NCBI GenBank assembly: GCA_041180785.1
Contig: JBEGQV010000189.1
Coordinates: 1 to 8,077, forward strand
From: Sandaracinomonas sp041180785
Lineage (GTDB): Bacteria; Bacteroidota; Bacteroidia; Cytophagales; Spirosomataceae
DNA: 8,077 nt
Direction of reading: 5' to 3'
Every line of letters begins with the position of its first letter. The first letter of the stretch is position 1. This document shows, piece after piece, positions 1-5,024 of the stretch. The notes under the pieces were generated by a model. That model was given only the letters and a program-made list of their open reading frames with translations, was not told the DNA's origin and ran no database searches. The position numbers and the translations under genes are program-made.

Positions 1-335
1 TTTTTTGACATCCCGCCTGCTATCATTGCTTGTTGAGCAATGGAAGACGTAAATCGTTCATCGTGGGTAATGATTTTACGATTGGGGAATTTATTTTCGA
101 AGGTTTTGATAAACTTTCGAACGAATGGGGTTGAATCTGTATCTTGGTTATTAAGGTTTTTGGGAAGTCCGATAACCACCTCTTCTACTTCTTCTTTTGC
201 AAAATAATTTTCTAAATAACGGATGAGTTCTGTGGTAGGAACTGTTTCAAGAGCAGTTGCAATAATTTTAAGAGGATCTGTAACAGCCAATCCGGTTCTT
301 TTTAAACCATAATCAATTGCTAAGATCCGTCCCAT
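1..335 (-). CDS. ruvX: Putative pre-16S rRNA nuclease / Holliday junction resolvase-like protein RuvX (YqgF), 3' end cut by window edge
   Basis: I translated the minus strand from the ATG at 335-333 and found 111 codons open to the window edge. The family is usually about 135-140 residues, so roughly the last 25 are missing. The RNase H-like fold signature is clear: MGRILAIDYGLKRTGLAVTD at residues 1-20 with the catalytic-type Asp8, then VIGLPKN at about 54-60, then HDERFTS at 91-97, matching the family's D-x-G, V-x-G-L-P and DER-x-T-S blocks. YqgF proteins are cytoplasmic and are linked to 5' maturation of 16S rRNA; the older name reflects similarity to Holliday junction resolvases. The start lies one base after the stop of the YcxB-like gene, so the two are probably co-transcribed and translationally coupled. 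The third acidic catalytic residue would lie beyond the edge and cannot be checked. The family call is very secure; which of the two proposed activities applies is not visible in the sequence. Confidence 0.95.
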   Translation of the reverse strand, partial: MGRILAIDYGLKRTGLAVTDPLKIIATALETVPTTELIRYLENYFAKEEVEEVVIGLPKNLNNQDTDSTPFVRKFIKTFENKFPNRKIITHDERFTSSIAQQAMIAGGMSK

Positions 336-336
336 G

Positions 337-885
337 TTATTGAATGAAGCCTTTGTCGCGCAATATTTTATCCATTAACTTTTTATCATTATCGTTATTA
401 AACACCGAAAATGGCAAATAGATAAATTGATATTTTGCTAATTCTAAAATATAGGCTTGTTTGTCTTTGTAGGCTTTTGCAATCATATCCCATTTCATCA
501 CGCCACCTTCTTTGTCGGAAAGTTTCATAAGAATTTGTCGACTATCAATCTCATAACGGTATTTGTCAAACAACTGCTTGTATTGCGCCAATTGAGTAAT
601 GCCTGTAAATTGAACTAACCAAAACAACACATAACCAATGGCACCTATGACGGTGAAAATATAAATCCACCAATTTTTATACGTCCCTGTCAAGTTTAAC
701 GCAACATTCATTCCAATTAATGCAATTGGAACAAAAAGCCATTTCCATTGATTTGCGAACAATTGGCGCATACACAAGGCAATGTATTTATTTTTTTCGA
801 TTCCGTATTTTTTCGTTTTAATTGCTAGCGGATTAGAAGGCGCTTGTTGCATTTGTTGGCGTTGAGCCCCGTACATTCTTGCCAT
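337..885 (-). CDS. Small two-helix membrane protein with C-terminal YcxB-like domain
   Basis: A 182-residue protein if it starts at the ATG at 885-883. A longer reading from a TTG at 918 is open, but that TTG is part of a TAnnTTTG promoter box (923-916) and would lie upstream of the expected transcript start, so I reject it. An ATG three codons further in (876) is also possible. Numbering from 885: a polar, Gln-rich N-terminus (1-45), two hydrophobic helices at about 48-66 and 73-92, then a soluble tail. Residues 110-178 resemble the YcxB-like domain: a YEID strand, the characteristic MKWDMIAKAYKDKQAYIL block (130-147), then a hydrophobic strand ending YLPFSVF (156-162) and a charged final helix. 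The function of YcxB-like proteins is not established; they are inner-membrane proteins with a cytoplasmic PH-like beta domain. It is the first gene of a probable two-gene unit with ruvX, one base downstream. The domain call is from memory of the pattern, hence moderate. Confidence 0.75.
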   Translation of the reverse strand: MARMYGAQRQQMQQAPSNPLAIKTKKYGIEKNKYIALCMRQLFANQWKWLFVPIALIGMNVALNLTGTYKNWWIYIFTVIGAIGYVLFWLVQFTGITQLAQYKQLFDKYRYEIDSRQILMKLSDKEGGVMKWDMIAKAYKDKQAYILELAKYQFIYLPFSVFNNDNDKKLMDKILRDKGFIQ

Positions 886-915
886 ACCAAAAAATTTAAA
901 AGGTGATTGAGCCCA

Positions 916-946
916 CAAAGGTACGAATTTTGGATTATTTTGGTAA
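916..946 (-). promoter_or_regulatory. Bacteroidota-type promoter for the YcxB-like gene and ruvX
   Basis: Read on the minus strand, TACCTTTG (923-916) is an exact match to the TAnnTTTG -7 box. A TTA at 946-944, one base off the TTG -33 box, lies 20 bp upstream, within the usual 17-23 bp spacing. The transcript should start near 910, about 25 bases before the ATG at 885. This placement excludes the TTG at 918 as a start codon. Confidence 0.65.
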
Positions 947-957
947 TTTTAACTTGG
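930..957 (+). promoter_or_regulatory. Possible weak promoter for the PyrR-like gene
   Basis: TTG at 930-932, 17 bp, then TAACTTGG at 950-957, which departs from TAnnTTTG at one position. A start near 963 would leave about 17 bases before the ATG at 980. It overlaps the minus-strand promoter at 916-946. The match is imperfect in AT-rich DNA, so this is tentative. Confidence 0.3.
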
Positions 958-979
958 TTTTTGAATAATTAAGAAACAT

Positions 980-1483
980 ATGTCGGCAAAACAAGTATTA
1001 GACGCAGCAGCATTAACCCAAAAAATCAGACGAATTGCCTTTCAGATTTATGAAAACAATTTTGAAGAAAAGGAAATCCTAGTAGCTGGCATCATTGGCG
1101 AAGGCTATGCGCTTGCAGAATTGATTTGCAAAAACATTGCTGAAATATCAAAAATTAAAGCAAAAGCTGTTAAAATCGACTTAAACAAAGAAGTACCCTA
1201 TGATCGACCAGTTGTGTTTGATTGTGATGTAAAAGTGTTTGAACAAAAAGTAATCATCGTCGTCGACGATGTTTTAAATACAGGCAGAACCTTTTCTTAT
1301 AGCCTTGCCCCTTTCTTGGCAATGCACGTAAAAAAAATTCAAGTGGCAGTACTAGTGGATCGCAATTACCGCAAATTCCCCATTTCAGCAGATTATATCG
1401 GATATGAATTATCTACCACCCTATCCGATCATGTGGAGGTCGTGATCTCTAATGAGAAGAAGAGAGGGGTGTATTTATTGTAG
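980..1483 (+). CDS. PyrR-like phosphoribosyltransferase (type I PRTase fold)
   Basis: A 167-residue cytoplasmic protein. The PRPP-binding loop is unmistakable at residues 91-104, VIIVVDDVLNTGRT, with the adjacent Asp96-Asp97 and the TGRT turn of type I phosphoribosyltransferases. The following stretch (QVAVLVDRNYRKFPISADYIG, about 121-141) has the same layout as Bacillus PyrR (AVLVDR.HRELPI.ADY.G), as does the early VAGIIGEGYALAE (35-47). PyrR proteins act as uracil phosphoribosyltransferases and, in Firmicutes, as RNA-binding attenuators of the pyr operon. Here the arm that carries the IDITLYRDD sequence in PyrR is reduced to KIDLNKEVPYD (65-75), and no pyrimidine gene or attenuator-like leader is present, so neither substrate nor regulatory role can be assigned. 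It stands alone, divergent from the YcxB-like gene and convergent with the AI-2E family gene. No Shine-Dalgarno site is visible. The family is certain; the PyrR subfamily is likely by resemblance. Confidence 0.88.
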   Translation: MSAKQVLDAAALTQKIRRIAFQIYENNFEEKEILVAGIIGEGYALAELICKNIAEISKIKAKAVKIDLNKEVPYDRPVVFDCDVKVFEQKVIIVVDDVLNTGRTFSYSLAPFLAMHVKKIQVAVLVDRNYRKFPISADYIGYELSTTLSDHVEVVISNEKKRGVYLL

Positions 1484-1508
1484 TACTTAGAACTGTAGTA
1501 CTTAGAAC
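1479..1508 (+). repeat. Perfect 15-bp tandem duplication spanning a stop codon
   Basis: TGTAGTACTTAGAAC occurs at 1479-1493 and again at 1494-1508, followed by a decayed third copy (CGTAGTTTTAG from 1509). The first copy contains the TAG stop (1481-1483) of the phosphoribosyltransferase. As the unit is a multiple of three, the duplicated TAG (1496-1498), and the one in the decayed copy (1511-1513), are in the same frame, giving the gene a series of in-frame stops. Confidence 0.9.
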
Positions 1509-1565
1509 CGTAGTTTTAGGTATTAGGGGTAAGGTATGAGGTATTAAAGATTTACTACAGTTCTA
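1488..1565. repeat. 13-bp perfect inverted repeat between convergent genes (possible bidirectional terminator)
   Basis: TAGAACTGTAGTA at 1488-1500 is exactly complementary to TACTACAGTTCTA at 1553-1565, separated by 52 bases. The right arm is itself part of an 8-bp tandem duplication, TACAGTTC at 1556-1563 and 1564-1571, so the left arm can pair in two registers (13 bp, or 10 bp with 1563-1572). The right-hand duplication ends directly at the stop codon (1573-1575) of the opposite gene. Its place between two convergent stops suits transcript end formation in both directions, but the loop is long and no T-run follows, so this role is inferred. Confidence 0.6.
1518..1545 (+). repeat. Four-copy 7-bp degenerate tandem array
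   Basis: Consecutive heptamers AGGTATT (1518-1524), AGGGGTA (1525-1531), AGGTATG (1532-1538) and AGGTATT (1539-1545). It lies in the loop between the arms of the 13-bp inverted repeat and is unrelated in sequence to the 15-bp repeat beside it. No function can be read from the sequence. Confidence 0.7.
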
Positions 1566-1572
1566 CAGTTCT

Positions 1573-2634
1573 TCAACTCTTCTTACTCCTCTTCGGTGCT
1601 GCGCCAAGTAAAAACCCATAGGCATTTAATTCGGGCACAAAATCAAAAATCACTTTTAAGATGGCTGCTAATGGCAAGGCGAGGATAAGTCCTTGAATGC
1701 CCCAGATAGTTTCTCCGACAAGTAAAGCAATCATGGCCACCATCGGATTCATGCTAACTTTTGATCCGATAATCATGGGTGTTATAAAATTTGCCTCCAC
1801 AAATTGCACGGCTGCAACCCAAGCAACTACGGCCATCGCGTGTGTTGGACTTAAGGTAATTAAACTCAACAAAACGGGTAAAGAAGCTGCTACCCAAATA
1901 CCTACATAAGGTATCAATAAAAAGACTCCTGTAAGCGTTCCGAAGAAAACGAAGTAATCGACACCTATCCACCAAAAACCGATAATGTTTAATGAACCAG
2001 CGATAAGCATCACCAGTAACAATCCTTGCAAATAACTTTGCACGACACCTCCAATTTTACGCAGCAAATTTTGCATTTCACTTTCTTCGATTTTCGGAAA
2101 AACTTGGTGAAGAAAGGAAGCAAAAAAGGAACGGTAATAAAGAATAAAGAAAATGAAGATGGGAATTAAGATCACGTTTGTTATCACATGAAGGATGGTA
2201 CCGAAGGTGGTACCCAAAATCACACCCGAATTTTTCAATAAATTTAAGGTTTGATTGGTAACCTCTAACATTTGTTTTTTTCTCGAAATATTTAAACTTT
2301 TTGATAAAAATGATTGAATAGAGGAGATATAGGTTTCAAATTTCTTGACAAACATCGGCCAATCGGATGCAATGTCTGCAACTTGTAAAGTTAATAGTGT
2401 TATTCCACCCACTAACAACAAGCTAGTTACTAATAAGACAATAAAGATGCTTAGAGACCTCGGCAATCCACGCCTTTCTAACCAAGAAGTAATAGGTAAT
2501 AAAAGCAACGACAAAACAAGTGCAGATGCCAGCAATACCAGAATGTCTTTGAGCCAAATCATCCCTATCACAAGAATAGTGATGGAAAACAATGTGGCTG
2601 CCAAGCGAAAAGCAAAAGGATATTTATGGATCAT
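1573..2634 (-). CDS. AI-2E family transporter (PerM/YdiK-like polytopic membrane protein)
   Basis: A 353-residue inner-membrane protein of the usual family length. Hydrophobic segments fall at about residues 10-28, 31-50, 62-84, 150-168, 204-224, 226-249, 264-282 and 297-331, with the family's long soluble stretch between the third and fourth (about 85-148). The C-terminal half carries the conserved blocks: LLIPYVGIWVAASLPVLL (239-256), QFVEANFITPMIIG (277-290) with Glu280 and Pro286, then the NPMV turn (296-299) and WGIQGLILALPLAAILK (311-327). The end is basic (PKRSKKS). The family was named for one member proposed to export autoinducer-2; other members are linked to sodium/proton exchange or have no known substrate, so the substrate here is unknown. 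The ATG at 2634 is the first available and fits the family's start. It is a single-gene unit, convergent with the phosphoribosyltransferase and divergent from the response regulator; I saw no convincing promoter box for it in 2635-2726. Confidence 0.93.
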   Translation of the reverse strand: MIHKYPFAFRLAATLFSITILVIGMIWLKDILVLLASALVLSLLLLPITSWLERRGLPRSLSIFIVLLVTSLLLVGGITLLTLQVADIASDWPMFVKKFETYISSIQSFLSKSLNISRKKQMLEVTNQTLNLLKNSGVILGTTFGTILHVITNVILIPIFIFFILYYRSFFASFLHQVFPKIEESEMQNLLRKIGGVVQSYLQGLLLVMLIAGSLNIIGFWWIGVDYFVFFGTLTGVFLLIPYVGIWVAASLPVLLSLITLSPTHAMAVVAWVAAVQFVEANFITPMIIGSKVSMNPMVAMIALLVGETIWGIQGLILALPLAAILKVIFDFVPELNAYGFLLGAAPKRSKKS

Positions 2635-2667
2635 GTGAAAAAAAACTTTTAATAAGTTAAATAAAAA

Positions 2668-2684
2668 ATTAACAATTTGTTAAT
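2668..2684. promoter_or_regulatory. 17-bp palindrome, possible operator between divergent genes
   Basis: ATTAACAATTTGTTAAT is a perfect palindrome about its central T (8-bp arms). It lies 33 bases upstream of the AI-2E gene start and 42 bases before the response regulator start, and overlaps the -33 element of the latter's promoter. Position and symmetry suit a dimeric regulator, possibly the response regulator itself, though OmpR-class regulators more often bind direct repeats. AT-rich DNA makes such symmetry less surprising. Confidence 0.4.
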
Positions 2685-2703
2685 ATTGAGCTCTCTATAT
2701 TTG
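2677..2703 (+). promoter_or_regulatory. Bacteroidota-type promoter for the response regulator
   Basis: TATATTTG at 2696-2703 matches the TAnnTTTG -7 box exactly. A TTG at 2677-2679 stands 16 bp upstream, one base short of the usual 17-23. Transcription from about 2709 would leave a leader of some 18 bases before the ATG at 2727, with no Shine-Dalgarno site. Confidence 0.65.
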
Positions 2704-2726
2704 TGTCATAATTTACGCCAAACCGT

Positions 2727-3419
2727 ATGAGCACAGCTTCGAATAACTTTAAAATCCTTCTGGTTGACGACGACCCGGATATTTTGGAGCTCTTAGAGTA
2801 CAATTTAGCAAAAGAAAATTACATCCTTGATAAAGCCAATGATGGTGTAGAAGGCTTAGAAAAAGCTAAAACTTTTAAACCTCATTTAATCATTATGGAT
2901 GTCATGATGCCAAAAATGGATGGCATTGAAACTTCCAGAAAAATCAAAGCTCTTCCAGAATTTAAAAACACGATGATTTTGTTTTTAACAGCTCGTGGAG
3001 AGGAATACACTGAAGTAGCCGCTTTTGATGCGGGTGCACATGATTATATTATTAAACCCATCAAGCCAAGAGCTCTTGTAAGCAGAATTAATGCTTTATT
3101 TAAAAGAGATGCTGCATTAGAAACAAAAAACGAGGTGATTGAAATCGGTGGACTCATCATCAATCGCACCAACTATTCAGCAACCTTTCAGGGCAGACCA
3201 TTGGTGTTACCCAAAAAAGAATTCGAATTATTGATCTTTCTAGCTTCCAACCCAAACAAAGTTTTTAACAGAGATGAACTTTTAGAAAAAGTTTGGGGAA
3301 ATGATGTCTATGTAGTTGAACGTACCATCGATGTACATATCCGCAAACTTCGCGAAAAAATACCAGAGACATATATTAAGACCTTGAAAGGTGTAGGGTA
3401 TATGTTTACGGTAGAGTGA
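2727..3419 (+). CDS. OmpR/PhoB-class response regulator, orphan
   Basis: A 230-residue cytoplasmic transcription factor. The N-terminal receiver domain (about 8-125) has every expected residue: acidic cluster Asp14-Asp15-Asp16, phospho-acceptor Asp58 in IIMDVMMPKMDG, Thr88 in FLTAR and Lys110 in the IIKPIKPRAL block. A winged-helix DNA-binding domain follows (about 137-229), with LPKKEFELLIFLASNPNKVF (161-180), NRDELLEKVWG (181-191), the recognition-helix region VVERTIDVHIRKLREKI (196-212) and the wing ending KTLKGVGYMF. It should be phosphorylated by a histidine kinase and bind promoter DNA as a dimer. No kinase gene adjoins it, so its signal is unknown. The receiver is closer in style to PhoB/PhoP regulators than to RprY, but this is an impression. 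The promoter at 2677-2703 and the overlapping palindrome suggest regulated, perhaps self-regulated, expression. The stop codon lies in a tandem repeat. Confidence 0.95.
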   Translation: MSTASNNFKILLVDDDPDILELLEYNLAKENYILDKANDGVEGLEKAKTFKPHLIIMDVMMPKMDGIETSRKIKALPEFKNTMILFLTARGEEYTEVAAFDAGAHDYIIKPIKPRALVSRINALFKRDAALETKNEVIEIGGLIINRTNYSATFQGRPLVLPKKEFELLIFLASNPNKVFNRDELLEKVWGNDVYVVERTIDVHIRKLREKIPETYIKTLKGVGYMFTVE

Positions 3420-3449
3420 GCCAGTGAGCAAAGTGAGCCAGTGAGCAAA
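3416..3449 (+). repeat. Perfect 17-bp tandem duplication spanning a stop codon
   Basis: GTGAGCCAGTGAGCAAA at 3416-3432 is repeated exactly at 3433-3449. Each unit is itself two related words, GTGAGCCA and GTGAGCAAA, so GTGAGC begins at 3416, 3425, 3433 and 3442, with a fifth copy at 3458 and an inverted copy (GCTCAC) at 3466. The first unit contains the TGA stop (3417-3419) of the response regulator. Confidence 0.9.
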
Positions 3450-3455
3450 GGGAGG

Positions 3456-3485
3456 TAGTGAGCTAGCTCACTATGACACTTTTTT
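3456..3485 (+). terminator. 18-bp palindrome followed by a T-run, possible terminator of the response regulator gene
   Basis: TAGTGAGCTAGCTCACTA (3456-3473) is perfectly self-complementary and as RNA could form a 7-bp stem with a CTAG loop. Six Ts follow at 3480-3485, after a six-base spacer that is longer than in a classical intrinsic terminator. AAAG at 3447-3450 could also pair with CTTT at 3479-3482 to extend the stem past an internal bulge. The left arm is made from the GTGAGC word of the adjoining tandem repeat. Placement 37 bases after the stop fits termination; strength is doubtful. Confidence 0.45.
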
Positions 3486-3503
3486 CGTAACTTGCGGATT
3501 GAT

Positions 3504-5024
3504 ATGAAATCTGCAATTATTGCCTTCTTTTTACTATTAAGTAGTATTCTAAATGCCAATGCCAGTCCCAAGCGAGAACTTCGCGGGGTTTGGATTGCAA
3601 CTGTGCAACACATCGACTGGCCCAGTAATCGGAACTTCAATTCCATAAGCCAAAAAGAAGAATTTATTTCTATTTTAAATTCCCATCAAGAAACCGGTAT
3701 CAATGCAGTTTTTGTGCAGGTTCGAATTGCTTCTGATGCCTTATATGCTAAAAGCAAAGAGCCTTGGGCAAGTGTGTTGTCGGGCTTACAAGGTCAACCG
3801 CCTATTCCCTATTACGACCCGATGGAATTTATGATTCAGGAAGCTCATAATCGTGGAATTGAGTTTCATGCGTGGTTGAATTTGAATCGTGCGAATTTAT
3901 CAACCAAATCTTTATTAAGTTCAGAACACATTGCCAGAAAACATCCTGAGTGGCTGCTGCTGTACAATGGTCAACATATTTTTAATTTTGGATTACCTGA
4001 GGTTCGAAATTACATCTCGGAAATTGTTCGAAATATTGTAAAAAATTACAACATTGATGGGATACATTTTGATGATTATTTTTATCCATATCCAAGTGCC
4101 ACTTCCAGCATCAAAGATCAAGAAACCTATGAAAAATACAAGCTTTCTGATGAAAAAATTGAGGATTGGAGAAGGAGAAATATCGATTTATTGATTAAAA
4201 ATATTTCTGAAATCATTAAAGAGGAAAAACCAAAAGTAAAATTTGGCATTAGTCCATTTGGCATCTACCGGCATAAAACTCCCGATTTTGAAGAAGGATC
4301 TCCTACCCGCAAGGGTTTACAATCGTATGTTGATCTTTTTGCTGATACCGAAAAATGGATCAAAGAAGGCTGGGTAGACTATCTTGCCCCTCAATTATAC
4401 TGGCCAACTAATCATGGCGTGGCTCCCTATGGACCATTATTGGCTTGGTGGGCAGCACATAGTTACGATCGACCAATATATGCAGGCATTGGTGCCTATC
4501 ACTTAAAAGATTCTTGGAATACAGCTGAACTAAGCAAACAATTAAATTTAGCAAGATTTCATCCGAAAGTTCAAGGTTCAATTTATTTTAGCAGCAAATT
4601 ATTAACCCAAAACACCAAAGGTTGGCGCGACACGCTGAGAAATACCCATTTCAAGGAGCTTGCCCTAGTTCCTACCATGCCTTGGATTGATAGCATTCCT
4701 CCCACTGCTCCCCACCAAGTTTCGCTAGCTAAGCGAGATGGGGAATGGCATTTGGATTGGAAAAGTGGGGAAGCACCGGTCGACTTAGATCCGGTGGCCT
4801 ATTATGTGGTCTATCGATTTAAAAAAACAGATGTAGACCCATTTGAACAAGCAGAACACATCATTTATAAAGGCAGAGCAACTCATGTAAAAATCCCGAC
4901 CAATTGGATGAATTCAGGTTACGGTTTTGCTGTAACTGCATTTGATCGCATGCACAACGAATCGGTTCCGGGAACTATTCAATGGGTGGTTGCTGTTGAA
5001 GAAGAACATAAAAAGGAAAACTAA
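3504..5024 (+). CDS. Secreted GHL10-family glycoside hydrolase (DUF187/YngK-like) with C-terminal Fn3-like domain
   Basis: A 506-residue protein from the ATG at 3504; the frame opens earlier at a TTG (3492), but starting at the ATG gives a clean signal peptide: Lys2, a hydrophobic core IIAFFLLLSSIL, and a likely cut after Ala20 (NANA). The GHL10 (glycosyl hydrolase-like 10) domain spans about 24-375: KRELRGVWIATVQHIDWPS (23-41), NAVFVQVR (67-74), FHAWLNLNRA (121-130), HPEWLL (147-152), the probable active-site strand IDGIHFDDYFYP (184-195) with Asp190 and Asp191, KFGISPFGIYR (246-256) and WVDYLAPQLYWP (290-301). Residues 399-490 look like a fibronectin type III-like domain (IPPTAPHQVSLAKRDGEWHLDW, then AYYVVYRFKK). 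The fold is a TIM barrel related to glycosidases; some relatives act on peptidoglycan or other glycans, but substrate is not set for this one. It acts in the periplasm or outside. First gene of a tight operon; its stop overlaps the next start by one base. Confidence 0.9.
   Translation: MKSAIIAFFLLLSSILNANASPKRELRGVWIATVQHIDWPSNRNFNSISQKEEFISILNSHQETGINAVFVQVRIASDALYAKSKEPWASVLSGLQGQPPIPYYDPMEFMIQEAHNRGIEFHAWLNLNRANLSTKSLLSSEHIARKHPEWLLLYNGQHIFNFGLPEVRNYISEIVRNIVKNYNIDGIHFDDYFYPYPSATSSIKDQETYEKYKLSDEKIEDWRRRNIDLLIKNISEIIKEEKPKVKFGISPFGIYRHKTPDFEEGSPTRKGLQSYVDLFADTEKWIKEGWVDYLAPQLYWPTNHGVAPYGPLLAWWAAHSYDRPIYAGIGAYHLKDSWNTAELSKQLNLARFHPKVQGSIYFSSKLLTQNTKGWRDTLRNTHFKELALVPTMPWIDSIPPTAPHQVSLAKRDGEWHLDWKSGEAPVDLDPVAYYVVYRFKKTDVDPFEQAEHIIYKGRATHVKIPTNWMNSGYGFAVTAFDRMHNESVPGTIQWVVAVEEEHKKEN

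Noticed and set aside
886..918. N-terminal extension of the YcxB-like protein from TTG at 918
   Set aside because: The TTG is the end of the exact TAnnTTTG promoter box, so it would precede the expected transcript start.
926..949. Ten-base pseudo-repeat ATTTTGG at 927-933 and 937-943
   Set aside because: Short and in AT-rich promoter DNA; it is likely a by-product of composition.
1479..1575. CRISPR array in the repeat-rich gap after the phosphoribosyltransferase
   Set aside because: Units are 7-15 bp and directly adjoining without spacers of even length, and there are no cas genes.
1573..2634. Calling the membrane protein an autoinducer-2 exporter and inferring quorum sensing
   Set aside because: The family name comes from one proposed case; no luxS or related gene is in the window and substrates of most members are unknown.
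1697..2638. Open frames on the plus strand (1697-1909, 2345-2638) and in another minus frame (1754-1975) within the AI-2E family gene
   Set aside because: They lie wholly or almost wholly within a well-conserved membrane protein gene and show no domain or plausible signal of their own; they are shadows.
3492..3503. TTG four codons upstream of the ATG of the GHL10 gene as its start
   Set aside because: The ATG at 3504 begins a normal signal peptide (MKSAIIAFFLLL); adding four residues including an Asp gives no benefit and requires a rarer start codon.
3308..3646. Minus-strand open frame of 112 codons across the response regulator end and the hydrolase start
   Set aside because: It overlaps two secure genes and the repeat array, and its product is low-complexity with no recognisable motif.
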